Assembly: GCA_965247385.1 (NCBI GenBank)
Contig: CBDFHG010000007.1
Location: forward strand, 1,426,001-1,490,000
DNA from: Thermohalobaculum sp965247385
GTDB lineage: Bacteria; Pseudomonadota; Alphaproteobacteria; Rhodobacterales; Rhodobacteraceae
Length of the DNA: 64,000 nt
Direction of reading: 5' to 3'
Shown here: piece by piece, positions 20,914-28,618 of the stretch
Layout: each line of letters starts with the position of its first letter
How positions within the stretch are numbered: the first letter of the stretch is position 1
The notes under the pieces: model-generated
The model's input: only the letters and a program-made list of their open reading frames with translations
What the model was told of the DNA's origin: nothing
Database searches by the model: none
Made by a program: the position numbers and the translations under genes

Positions 20914-20987
20914 GGAATTTATTATGGCTCAGCACTGTCTTGCTCCCGAATCGCTCCAACCCACAACTTAAACATAACAGATCGTGG

Positions 20988-22481
20988 GTAACTACTCAAC
21001 CCGGTTGGATCACTGATTTTCCAGCGATGGTGGCCTGGATTGCCTGGAAAGCAGACAGGCCTTGCCGTTTTCCGGTGTTGAGGACGGAGCGAACGTTGGC
21101 GTAGAAGTCGGCCCCCCAGTTGGAGCGGAATCCCCCGGTGACCTTGCGGAAGGTGGTTGAGGGGCGGATGGCTTGTTCCGAGCCGTTGTTGGTTGGCGGC
21201 ACGTCGCGTTCGGTCATGAATGTGAACAGGCTGTCACGGTCTTTGCCGTAGCGTTTGCGCAGGCGAATTCCGTCTTTGTTGGTTGGCTGACAAGCCATAA
21301 CCTTGTCCATTCGCCGGTCCAGGTCGCCCCGGTATTTCTGAAGTGTACTGTCCTTCAGACGCTTTCGCCGTCGGCCCAGAACACAGGCGCGCAAGATGAG
21401 CATTTTCATTGCCGGTGCGAAGATCGCATCGCCAGCGTCGATGGCATACTGGCAGTCGCGCAACTGGTGGGCCAGACAGATTTGCCAGACCTCCCCGAGC
21501 CCCCGCTGGCCGCCGTAAAGATCGGACACCCAGATGGCGGGCCGGTGGCCGTCCATCACGTCCTCGGCCACCGCCTTCGCCCGACTGTTGCGGATGACGT
21601 GGACGCAGACTTCATCGTTTTGGAAAACCCATTCCCAGGCGTTGCGCCCCTTGATGCGTGCGCCGGTCTCGTCGGAGCAGACGATCCGGCTTTGTCGCAG
21701 GCGGGCAAGAACCGCCTGGAACTGGGCGTCAAAGCCGGGCTTGACCCTCTTGAACAGGTTGACCAGGGCGGCTTGGCTGATCGTCAAGCCGTGCAAATCG
21801 GCGAACAGTTTCGACAGACGCTGGTAACTGACCGCGTGTTCATAACGCATGTAAACCGCCATCGCCTCGATCGACGGGGTGAACGGAGACCCCGGCTCAA
21901 GCCCCGCCGGAACCGGCGCCACAAAGCGCTCCGAACAATGAGAACACCTCGCCGCATACAGTTCCACACGGGTGACAATGGGAGCGGGGCGCGGCAATTC
22001 GATCTTGTCATAAATCGCATGCAACTTGTGATCCTCATCGCCGAGCGCTGAATAACAGTGTGGGCAGGACAGCGCCTTCGCAACCACCCGCTGATCCGGG
22101 TCAGGGTGCAGAGGACGCCCACCGCCACCATGCCCCTTGCGCCGTTTTTTGCGGTTGCCCCGGGCCGGTTTCTTGTTCGCCTTGCGCCCATGCGACGGCG
22201 GCGTACTGGAGTTGTCCGGCGTCTTCGCAGGCTCACCAAGCTTTGCCTCAAGTTCCGTGACGCGCCTGGCAAAGCCCTCGTTCACTGCCACCAGCTCCTG
22301 TGCCTGCGTCCACAGCGCGAGGATCAAGGCATCTTTCTCTGCATGCGTCAATCGGCTCAGGTCGGGTAAATGAGTCATAGATAACTTGACGCATATCCAC
22401 GCCCTCAATGCAAGAAAATTCTCTATATCTGGTGCCGATCGAACCCAGGAACGCAACCTTTGGGGTGGGTTGAGTAGTTAC
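20988..22481. mobile_element. IS66-family insertion sequence, copy 1 (complete)
   Basis: This 1494-bp element has ends GTAACTACTCAACCC and inverted GGGTTGAGTAGTTAC. A perfect 8-bp duplication GATCGTGG flanks it (20980-20987 and 22482-22489), as expected for IS66. The copy at 32379-33872 has the same length and the same predicted transposase sequence. A truncated, diverged copy lies at 43796-44184. Confidence 0.95.
20996..22378 (-). CDS. IS66-family transposase (single-ORF type)
   Basis: From ATG 22378 (MTHLPDLSRLTHAEKDALIL) the product is 460 aa; the frame stays open to 22456. It has an N-terminal leucine-rich helix, a basic linker (KKPARGNRKKRRKGHGGGGR), a zinc-finger pair (CPHCYSALG, CSHCSERF) and the DDE_Tnp_IS66 core with IVCSDETGARIKG, AIWVSDLYGGQ and TNNGSEQAIRPSTTF. 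There are no tnpA/tnpB partners, as in the ISBst12-like branch of IS66. Confidence 0.93.
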   Translation of the reverse strand: MTHLPDLSRLTHAEKDALILALWTQAQELVAVNEGFARRVTELEAKLGEPAKTPDNSSTPPSHGRKANKKPARGNRKKRRKGHGGGGRPLHPDPDQRVVAKALSCPHCYSALGDEDHKLHAIYDKIELPRPAPIVTRVELYAARCSHCSERFVAPVPAGLEPGSPFTPSIEAMAVYMRYEHAVSYQRLSKLFADLHGLTISQAALVNLFKRVKPGFDAQFQAVLARLRQSRIVCSDETGARIKGRNAWEWVFQNDEVCVHVIRNSRAKAVAEDVMDGHRPAIWVSDLYGGQRGLGEVWQICLAHQLRDCQYAIDAGDAIFAPAMKMLILRACVLGRRRKRLKDSTLQKYRGDLDRRMDKVMACQPTNKDGIRLRKRYGKDRDSLFTFMTERDVPPTNNGSEQAIRPSTTFRKVTGGFRSNWGADFYANVRSVLNTGKRQGLSAFQAIQATIAGKSVIQPG

Positions 22482-22849
22482 GATCGTGGCGAGATTGCGA
22501 CAGCCAATCATAGTAAATTTCCATCGATATCGGAGAAATTTAATAAGTTTCTTTAAAAAATTCTCTAATCATGTTCCTGTATTGGCGGGTAATCTGTTTG
22601 AATACTCGCCTTATGCGTGTTCCGCGCACATCCGCACGCTGGGAGCGGTGGGGAAATCCGGGTGGCCCGAATCTCGCGATACCTGCATCCACCCCGCAAT
22701 TTGCCGCGCCTCCCGGTTCGGTCAGTCACTTGCATCGGCGGGCGCCGGCGTCTATAAGCCGCGCTTCCTACGGAACGTCCGGCCGGTAAGGGCTGCCGAG
22801 GCGCTCTCAGAATCGTTCTGACACATCGTTCGGATACCAGGAGACGAAA
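22482..22849. other. Intergenic stretch upstream of rpmI
   Basis: This 368-bp stretch follows the IS66 right end. The first 100 bp are AT-rich and hold no recognisable gene. The second half becomes GC-rich and contains the rpmI promoter candidate. infC, the common upstream partner of rpmI-rplT in many bacteria, is not present. Confidence 0.6.
22730..22758 (+). promoter_or_regulatory. Candidate sigma-70 promoter of rpmI-rplT
   Basis: TTGCAT (22730-22735) is separated by exactly 17 bp from TATAAG (22753-22758). A start near 22765 would give a leader of about 85 nt before rpmI. The match is good, but no experimental support is available. Confidence 0.6.
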
Positions 22850-23047
22850 ATGCCCAAGATGAAGACCAAGTCGGGCGCCAAGAAGCGCTTCAAGGTCACG
22901 GCGACCGGTCGTATCAAGGTCGCCCAGGCCGGCAAGCGCCACGGCATGATTAAGCGGACGAGAAAATTCATCCGGAATGCGCGCGGTACTACCGTGCTGT
23001 GTCCGCAGGATGAAAAGATCGTCAAGCAGTTCCTTCCCTACAGTTGA
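22850..23047 (+). CDS. rpmI: 50S ribosomal protein L35
   Basis: This 65-aa protein is complete, starting MPKMKTKSGAKKRFKVTATG and containing KRHGMIKRTRKFIRNARGT. It is highly basic and of normal length. AGGAGACGAAA precedes the ATG, giving a good ribosome-binding site. rplT follows 12 bp later, so the pair forms one operon. L35 binds 23S rRNA in the large subunit. Confidence 0.98.
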   Translation: MPKMKTKSGAKKRFKVTATGRIKVAQAGKRHGMIKRTRKFIRNARGTTVLCPQDEKIVKQFLPYS

Positions 23048-23059
23048 TCGGAAGCGCCC

Positions 23060-23422
23060 ATGTCCAGAGTTAAAGGCGGCCCCGCCGCCCATGCCCGTCA
23101 TCGCAAGGTTCTCAACAAGGCCAAGGGTTACTACGGTGCCCGGTCGCGCACTTTGCGCACCGCCAAACAGGCGGTCGAGAAGGCGATGCAGTATCAGACC
23201 CGCGACCGCAAGGTTCGCAAACGCAGCTTCCGCGCCTTGTGGATCCAGCGGATCAACGCCGCAGTACGCGCCCACGATGAAGGCCTGACCTACTCGCGTT
23301 TCATCAACGGCTTGGCCAAGTCGGGTGTCGAGGTGGACCGCAAGGTTCTGGCCGATTTGGCGGTGCACGAGCCGACTGCGTTCGGCGCCATCGTCGACAA
23401 GGCGAAGGCCGCGCTGGCCTGA
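23060..23422 (+). CDS. rplT: 50S ribosomal protein L20
   Basis: This 120-aa protein has SRVKGGPAAHARHRKVLNKA, GYYGARSRTLRTAKQAVEKA, RKRSFRALWIQRINAAVR and GLTYSRFINGLAKSGVEVDR in the usual order. L20 binds 23S rRNA early in assembly and in some bacteria represses its own operon. A hairpin terminator follows about 30 bp after the stop. Confidence 0.98.
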   Translation: MSRVKGGPAAHARHRKVLNKAKGYYGARSRTLRTAKQAVEKAMQYQTRDRKVRKRSFRALWIQRINAAVRAHDEGLTYSRFINGLAKSGVEVDRKVLADLAVHEPTAFGAIVDKAKAALA

Positions 23423-23447
23423 CTCCGCAAAGCCAGCCAAAAGATTG

Positions 23448-24755
23448 TCACTTGGGCGCTTCGGCGCCCTTTTGCACGCCCGGTTGCATGTCCTGCGCCG
23501 GGAGTTCGTCCAAAGACGCGGGGACGGCGCCCGCGTAAGTGCGGGTCCGGTTGGTGCCAAGCTGTGCGGTGATCTCCTTGATCACCCGTGCCTCGCGTTC
23601 GATCTCGGCGTCCGGCATTCCCACATAGCAAGGCACGACGACCAGATCAGACAGCGCCCGTGCGGCGATCGACGCTTCAAGCTCGGGGCGGTCCGGTGGC
23701 GCTGGAACCGCCTGCGACCGGGGCGCGTTCGAGGTGTCAAAACCCTCGGCTCGCATCGCCTTGATGAAAGCGCTCGGATCATCGACCAGGATCGGGAAAA
23801 CCCAGTAGTCGTGATGACTACTCTCCGACGCAGGCATCACCACCGACCCCCCGAGGCTCTCGCGCAGCCGGCGGCCCTTGGCTGCACGTTGGTCCACCGT
23901 TTCCTCGCGGAACAGCCGCAGGCGGCGCGCCATCATCGCCAGCATTGGCCGCGATGGCCGGTAGCGCATGTTCTTGAGGCTCTTGAGCGGTGCCACATTC
24001 CGCACGTTATCGGCGATGGCGTCCTCGTAATCGCGCCCGCGCGCCGAAAAAATACGGTAGATCGTCTGCAGGACCAGCCGCGAAGTGACGATCTTCAGCG
24101 TGGCGAACTGCATCACCCGTTTGAACTGCTGGGAGTTGGCCTGCATCGGATAGTCCGACTGGATGGCCCGCATGCGTTCGCGCAGTGCCGCGTCGCGGAC
24201 TCGGATCAGGGCCCCGCCCAGCGCTGTTGCGGTCTTCAGCGGGCCGAAGGAGAACATCGAGACCTCAGCCTTCGCATGGCCCGGATAGCTGCGCCCGTTG
24301 AACGCCTGTGCGCAGTCCTCGGCGATCAGGATGCCGTGCTGGCGGGCGAGGTCGAAAACCGGGTCGAGATTGAGGCGGGTGCCGAACAGATGCGCCACCA
24401 CCAGCACCCGCGAGCGCGGCGTGATGGCGGCTTTCAGCCGCTCCAGCGATGGCGCCATATGACCGATATCGAGATCGACCGGCACCGGCACCAGCCCCTG
24501 CCTGCGCACGATCTTGACCATGCCCTTGACGTTGAGGGCAGAAAAAATGACCTCGTCGCCCGGCTCCAGATCCATCGCCTGCAGCATCAGATCGAATCCG
24601 GAACGAACCGAATATGCCGCGACCCGGTCGCCGCCGTTGTCCCAATAGGCCTCGACCTGTTGCACCAGCTTGTCGCGTTCAGCGCCGTAAAACGCTGAAA
24701 TCGCGCCCGCTAGCAAGTCCAGCCAACCGATCTTCAGTTGAGTCCGTGCCCACAT
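23448..24755 (-). CDS. DegT/DnrJ/EryC1/StrS-type PLP aminotransferase
   Basis: This 435-aa protein has the family fold. Cofactor regions include AYSVRSGFDLMLQAMDLEPG, VVAHLFGTRLNLDPVFDLAR and the PLP-phosphate/Asp region GILIAEDCAQAFNGRSYPG. The Schiff-base lysine is likely in SMFSFGPLKTATALGGAL (Lys near residue 174). The C-terminal domain (SHHDYWVFPILVDD) is present, with an added tail of about 35 residues. Relatives transaminate sugars or other keto substrates for surface polysaccharides. No sugar biosynthesis neighbours are visible, so the substrate is open. Confidence 0.85.
   Translation of the reverse strand: MWARTQLKIGWLDLLAGAISAFYGAERDKLVQQVEAYWDNGGDRVAAYSVRSGFDLMLQAMDLEPGDEVIFSALNVKGMVKIVRRQGLVPVPVDLDIGHMAPSLERLKAAITPRSRVLVVAHLFGTRLNLDPVFDLARQHGILIAEDCAQAFNGRSYPGHAKAEVSMFSFGPLKTATALGGALIRVRDAALRERMRAIQSDYPMQANSQQFKRVMQFATLKIVTSRLVLQTIYRIFSARGRDYEDAIADNVRNVAPLKSLKNMRYRPSRPMLAMMARRLRLFREETVDQRAAKGRRLRESLGGSVVMPASESSHHDYWVFPILVDDPSAFIKAMRAEGFDTSNAPRSQAVPAPPDRPELEASIAARALSDLVVVPCYVGMPDAEIEREARVIKEITAQLGTNRTRTYAGAVPASLDELPAQDMQPGVQKGAEAPK
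23454..23473 (+). terminator. Rho-independent terminator after rplT
   Basis: GGGCGC-TTCG-GCGCCC hairpin (23454-23469) with the stable TTCG tetraloop is followed by TTTT (23470-23473). It overlaps the last codons of the convergent aminotransferase gene. Confidence 0.85.
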
Positions 24756-24825
24756 GAGAGTAGTACCGCATTCTGATCGTCCGGGACCCGGAATTGCCTA
24801 ACAACCCGGTGGAGGACCCCTTAAC

Positions 24826-25170
24826 ATGTCGATGGGCGCACAGGAAGCACCGGGCGGATTTTTCAAGCGCCTTAAGCAGGAGCGGCGCACGCGCCTGAAA
24901 CGTTTCGGCAAGCGGCTGATCCGCCGGCTGGGCGGCTTCATCGGCAGGCAGTCGCTTGTTGGTGACGCTCCGGTACTCGACAGCAACCATTTTCCCTTCC
25001 TGACCCAGTTCACCGATAATTGGGAGCCGATCCGCGCCGAGGTTGAGGAGATATTCAAGCACCGCGACCAGATACCAAAGAGCAAGATGAAGAAGTTCGA
25101 GGACAGGTTCGAGGCGGCAACCCTGCGGGCCAGCGCCAATCTGGAGGCGTTGAGCGAACCGGAATGCTGA
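24826..25170 (+). pseudogene. Aspartyl/asparaginyl beta-hydroxylase-like N-terminal fragment
   Basis: This 114-aa frame has a basic leader (about residues 1-40) followed by GRQSLVGDAPVLDSNHFPFL and TQFTDNWEPIRAEVEEIFKH, which resembles the start of bacterial aspartyl/asparaginyl beta-hydroxylase-like proteins. The family's double-stranded beta-helix with its iron ligands, normally another 150 or more residues, is absent. After RDQIP the frame runs into an unrelated Lys/Glu-rich tail and stops. Probably a deletion remnant; alternatively a short unrelated protein. Confidence 0.5.
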
Positions 25171-25267
25171 ACGCATCGGGTGCATCGGCGCGGGTGAGGC
25201 GGCATCGCCAGGGGAACCAGGGCGGATCCGGTTGGGGAGAAACGCAGTGGCAGGATGGTCGCGGAGA

Positions 25268-25753
25268 ATGTTCACCAGAATGTTGGCCAGTTTTTTGGCC
25301 ATGATGCTGTCCACCGCCGCGCAGGCTCAGACGGCCAATGAACCCTCGTTTCTCAAGTCGCTCTGGTCCAAGATCACCTCGGTCGGCGAGGGTGCGGCCC
25401 CGGTCGAATCACCAGTCGAATCATCGGGCGAATCATCGGGCGAATCCCTGCCCGCTCACACAGCTGCCCCCTCACTGTCCAGCGCCCGCTGGATCGGATT
25501 TACACCGGTCATCGTTGCCGATCAGGCTGCGGGCGGTGGCGCCTGGGTCGCTGGTCCGTTCATCGAGGCCAGCACCTCCTCCGGGACGACCGCATGGGTG
25601 TCCGACACGGTGAGCGGGCTGACGGTCCAGGTCCGAATGATCTGGCGCGAGGTCCCTCCGGGTAGCCTGGCGGAGCTGTCCGCCGAGGCCGGGAAGGGCC
25701 TCGGACTCACCCCCGGAGCGGTCGCGAATGTGACGATTTATCTCGCCCGCTAG
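25268..25753 (+). CDS. Exported protein of unknown function
   Basis: Starting at ATG 25268, the 161-aa product has a signal peptide (MFTRMLASFLAMMLSTAAQAQ) and a Ser/Glu/Pro-rich linker with short repeats of ESSGE (DNA repeat unit GAATCATCGGGC near 25415-25445). The C-terminal domain of about 90 residues includes FTPVIVADQAAGGGAWVAGP and WVSDTVSGLTVQVRMIWREV. I do not recognise the domain; it looks like a small beta-rich periplasmic module. An in-frame start at 25232 is possible but would bury the signal peptide. Confidence 0.65.
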   Translation: MFTRMLASFLAMMLSTAAQAQTANEPSFLKSLWSKITSVGEGAAPVESPVESSGESSGESLPAHTAAPSLSSARWIGFTPVIVADQAAGGGAWVAGPFIEASTSSGTTAWVSDTVSGLTVQVRMIWREVPPGSLAELSAEAGKGLGLTPGAVANVTIYLAR

Positions 25754-25904
25754 CAACCTGTAATACCCTTGCCATCGCGCATGGCCACCGCTATAGAGAC
25801 GCCTCCGGTGCCGGGGCTTGCCCGAAGATTGACCACGGCGGCCGATTGAAATTCGCCTCCGCAATGGCGGGCCAGGCTGAGAAAAGTTCGAGGACGAGAG
25901 AGCC

Positions 25905-26030
25905 ATGAAGGTCAAGAACTCCCTGAGATCGCTGAAGTCGCGCCACCGCGACTGCCGCATCGTGCGCCGCAAGGGCCGCGTTTACGTGATCAACAAGACA
26001 CAGCGCCGCTTCAAAGCCCGCCAGGGCTGA
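25905..26030 (+). CDS. rpmJ: 50S ribosomal protein L36, type B
   Basis: The 41-aa protein begins MKVKNSLRSLKSRHRDCRIV and ends RRFKARQG. It keeps only one cysteine of the zinc-ribbon set and has the SLKSRHRDC pattern, so it is the zinc-free (C-minus) B form. Such paralogues replace zinc-binding L36; in alphaproteobacteria this is often the only copy. A strong terminator follows 24 bp after the stop. Confidence 0.95.
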   Translation: MKVKNSLRSLKSRHRDCRIVRRKGRVYVINKTQRRFKARQG

Positions 26031-26053
26031 TCGCGCTCGCGACACCGGCCGCC

Positions 26054-26085
26054 AAAAGGCCGCGCCCGATCGGGCGCGGCCTTTT
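26054..26085 (+). terminator. Rho-independent terminator after rpmJ
   Basis: AAAAGGCCGCGCCCGA (26054-26069) pairs perfectly with the following TCGGGCGCGGCCTTTT (26070-26085). The hairpin is a full palindrome and could work in both directions. Confidence 0.9.
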
Positions 26086-26165
26086 GCTTTTCGCGAAAAG
26101 AAAAGCACGAGAGCACGATGAGATCCCGGGTCAAGCCCGGGACGGCGCAGCGGCAGTTTGATGGT

Positions 26166-26262
26166 TAGAGCAATTTCTAGCAAAGTGAGTTCACTTTGTG
26201 ACTCGGAAATCGCGGCAATTCAATGAGATAGAGCATGACCCGTGAATCGGGGATCATGCTCT
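26166..26262. repeat. Dispersed palindromic repeat, copy 2
   Basis: AGCAATTTCTAGCAAAGTGA, then GACTCGGAAATCGCGGCAAT, then a near-palindrome AGAGCATGACCC...GGGGATCATGCTCT. It matches the copy at 13466-13565 along its whole length. A shorter hairpin, TCCCGGG-tcaag-CCCGGGA, lies just upstream near 26123-26141. An IS630-type end follows directly, as at copy 1. Confidence 0.8.
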
Positions 26263-26297
26263 AGTGTCCCGAGTCAGAGATTCGCATTATCATTCAC
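26262..26297. mobile_element. IS630-type solo end
   Basis: TAGTGTCCCGAGTCAGAGAT and the following TCGCATTATC resemble the right end of the IS630 copy at 13568-14737 read inward. The rest of the element is missing, and the sequence runs straight into the IS1182-like remnant. Confidence 0.6.
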
Positions 26298-26842
26298 CGG
26301 GCTTGTCGGCCAGATGGGTCGCGGCGTCCTTCATCCTGGCGACCCTGGCCTCGGGGTCGCTCCTGGAAACCCGATCCTGGTTCGAGAGATTCTTGCCCTT
26401 GCGCTTGCGGTCCAGACGCGCCAGGTCCTCGGCCGTGGGCGTCTCGATGCCGCTCTCCTGGGCCAGATGCTCCCGCAGCGACAGCGAATCCGAGCCGCGC
26501 CATTCCAGCCCGCGCCCAGAGTCGATGCCCTCGAAGTAGCCCACCAGATGCATGCGGAAATAGCGCCCCGGCGGCACCGAAGGCGCTCCCGTCCTGGCCG
26601 CGTAATAGCACCGGCAGGTCGCCTCGACGAAGTCGTCGAAGCCGCCCTCGATCAGGACCGACTGAAGACGGTCGTAAAACACATGACCCGGCGAGCGCGG
26701 CATCTCCGCCCAGCCCACCATCAAGTCACCCTGACGATCCTTCCGCAGTCCCATCGCCATCGGCGAACCCCCCGGTCAAATCGGAACATCAAAGAATCAG
26801 ACCAGGCCGCTCGTGTCCAGGGCCGACTTCGTCAACGGGCTG
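26298..26842 (-). pseudogene. IS1182-like element, copy B (truncated and internally deleted)
   Basis: The transposase start is kept (ATG 26760, MAMGLRKDRQGDLMVGWAEM) together with the outer inverted repeat ending at 26842. About 100 codons are missing between SDSLSLRE and HLAQESGIETPTAEDL, and the C-terminal half after HLADKPG is gone. TTAA follows the end (26843-26846), as in copy A. The element sits inside an IS3 orfB remnant. Confidence 0.85.
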
Positions 26843-26846
26843 TTAA

Positions 26847-27006
26847 GGGCGAACTGATCTGGCGCCACAAGTGGAACACAAGGAGACAGGCGGCAATGGC
26901 CCTGTTCGAATACATCAACGGCTTCTACAATCCCCGCAGACGGCACTCAGCCCTCGGCGGGAAAAGCCCGCTCCGCTTCGAGCGACAGGCGGCCGGAATG
27001 AGATAA
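26847..27006 (+). pseudogene. IS3-family transposase (orfB) C-terminal remnant
   Basis: GELIWRHKWNTRRQAAMALF followed by EYINGFYNPRRRHSALGGKS is the standard end of IS3-group orfB, with stop TAA at 27004-27006. The upstream part was removed or displaced by the IS1182-like element. Confidence 0.8.
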
Positions 27007-27459
27007 GTGGCCGGAACTTGTTCGCGACAGGTCCAAGCCAAAGTGGTACACTTTTGCGCCGCCGCATGGTCGGTTATTACGCCGCCATTGACAGCTATGA
27101 ACGGCGGAATGCGTCGAGGGGCCGACTAACCGTTCTCGCGGAGATCGGTCTCGGGGGTCGTTTTGCCCAGTCAAGCAGGCGCCGATCTTAACTGTGAATG
27201 CGCCTTTCAGGCTCGTTTGTGAATCCCGTATAGAAACTGGACCACGGTATCGATCGGATGCCCTGACCGTCGTAAAATAAGATTCCGCCATTCTAACGCC
27301 TGAGGCAAACGAGTTGCGAGCGGAGAGGTGCCCAAATCCGGATTTGCGGTCCCGGATGCTATGCAATTATAGTACCGGCCAATGGACGGGCGCCTGATCG
27401 CGTGGGGAGTCCGCTGATCGCTACCGGAGAATGGTTCGGGGCAATTCGGAGAGGGTAGG
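27007..27459. other. Intergenic stretch with an IS21 end remnant, upstream of the sugar ABC operon
   Basis: Positions 27043-27093 closely match the right end of the IS21 element at about 49532-49583 (AAAGTGGTACACTTTTGCGC through TTACGCCGCCATTGACA), so this is a decayed IS21 end. From 27094 to 27459 no gene is apparent. This part is less GC-rich and contains a promoter candidate for the ABC operon. Confidence 0.65.
27344..27373 (+). promoter_or_regulatory. Candidate promoter of the ugp-type operon
   Basis: TTGCGG (27344-27349), an 18-bp spacer, then TATAGT (27368-27373). It would give a leader of about 80 nt before the GTG start of the ATPase gene, which has GGAGAGGG just upstream. Confidence 0.45.
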
Positions 27460-28530
27460 GTGTCGGCGATCACGGTCGAAAAGATCAGCAAGCTTTGGGG
27501 TGATACGGCTGCCGTCGATGGCATCACCTTCGAGGCGCCCGAGGGCGACTTCACCGTTCTGCTCGGACCGTCCGGCTGCGGTAAGTCAACGACCCTGCGC
27601 CTCATTGCCGGGCTTGAGAGCGTATCGTCCGGCCGGGTATTCATCGGCGGGCGCGATGTCACCGAAGCGCCACCGGCCGGGCGCGACCTCTCCATGGTGT
27701 TCCAGTCCTATGCCTTATTCCCTCATCTGGATGTGGGGGAGAATATCCTGTTCGGTCTGAAGGTGCGCAAGGTCGCGAGGGCAGAGCGCGACGAGCGCCT
27801 GCGTCGCACCGCGGATCTCCTGGGGCTTTCCGCGCTGCTCGAACGCCGCCCGAACCAGCTTTCAGGCGGTCAGCAGCAGCGGGTCGCTCTCGGCCGCGCG
27901 ATCATCGCCGAGAAGCCGGTCTGCCTGATGGATGAGCCACTATCCAATCTGGACGCCAAGTTGCGCCACGAGATGCGTCAGGAAATCCGCACCCTGCAGC
28001 GAAAGCTCGGGATCACCATGGTTTACGTCACCCACGACCAAGCCGAGGCCATGTCCATGGCCGACCGGGTGGTCCTGCTGCGCGATGGCCGCATCGAACA
28101 GAATGCACCGCCGGAGGAGATCTATCAGCAACCGGCCAGCACCTTCGTCGCGCGCTTTATCGGCACACCGCCCATGAACATCATACAGCTTGATATGCAG
28201 GGTGACGGTGCGGCGATCAGGGGGCTGGATCATCCCCATATGCCGAACCAACTCGGCGAGGATCTTAGCCTCGGCGTTCGCCCGGAGGACATCGAGATCA
28301 GCGACGGGCCCGGGGTTCCAGCGATCGTGTGCAGTCTGGAGTACCTGGGCGCGGACTCCATTGTCGACTGCCGTATCGGTGAGCAGATGGTTTCCGTGCG
28401 GACCCACGGCCGAATCAAAATCGAGCCGGGCACCCAAGTGAACCTTGCCTGGTCATTAGAAAACGTACATTATTTTCAATCATCGACCGGCCTGCGCCGC
28501 GTTGATTTTCGCCCCAACGGGGTGCCATGA
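27460..28530 (+). CDS. ugpC: Sugar ABC transporter ATPase, UgpC/MalK type
   Basis: This 356-aa protein starts at GTG 27460. The ATPase domain shows Walker A GPSGCGKST (about residues 37-45), the Q-loop in VFQSYALFPHLDV, signature LSGGQQQRVALGRA, Walker B CLMDEPLSNLDAK and switch His in YVTHDQAEAM. The C-terminal TOBE domain (from about residue 235) is the MalK/UgpC regulatory type. It energises the two permeases encoded downstream. The operon order is ATPase, binding protein, permease, permease. The name Ugp reflects family only; the true sugar substrate is unknown. Confidence 0.9.
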   Translation: MSAITVEKISKLWGDTAAVDGITFEAPEGDFTVLLGPSGCGKSTTLRLIAGLESVSSGRVFIGGRDVTEAPPAGRDLSMVFQSYALFPHLDVGENILFGLKVRKVARAERDERLRRTADLLGLSALLERRPNQLSGGQQQRVALGRAIIAEKPVCLMDEPLSNLDAKLRHEMRQEIRTLQRKLGITMVYVTHDQAEAMSMADRVVLLRDGRIEQNAPPEEIYQQPASTFVARFIGTPPMNIIQLDMQGDGAAIRGLDHPHMPNQLGEDLSLGVRPEDIEISDGPGVPAIVCSLEYLGADSIVDCRIGEQMVSVRTHGRIKIEPGTQVNLAWSLENVHYFQSSTGLRRVDFRPNGVP

Positions 28531-28618
28531 AAAATGTGGGAAACCGGGTCGTGGCACAATTCGCGACCCTGTCATAACCAACCCGCGAAAGACAGTAAGA
28601 CAGAGGGAGAAATCAATA

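Larger units (their letters stand above)
19918..20935 (-). pseudogene. TadE-like pilus assembly protein split by an IS1595 remnant
   Basis: The body (about 20320 to 19918) reads HWLNASEFLRDERGSATIEF, then a membrane helix (VLWVPVFVPLLVATTDATIL), the typical TadE N-terminus, and ends SVTMRREPI. The IS1595 remnant 20320-20913 separates it from its start. Joining the flanks gives GTG at 20935 and an in-frame MLSHNKFHWLNASEFLRDE, with GGGAG about 7 nt upstream. A chimeric start inside the IS (codons near 20425) could still give a TadE with a foreign leader. Confidence 0.75.

Noticed and set aside
25415..25450. Short tandem repeats GAATCATCGGGC as a CRISPR or satellite
   Set aside because: Only two to three units inside a coding linker, with no spacers; it is a low-complexity protein segment.
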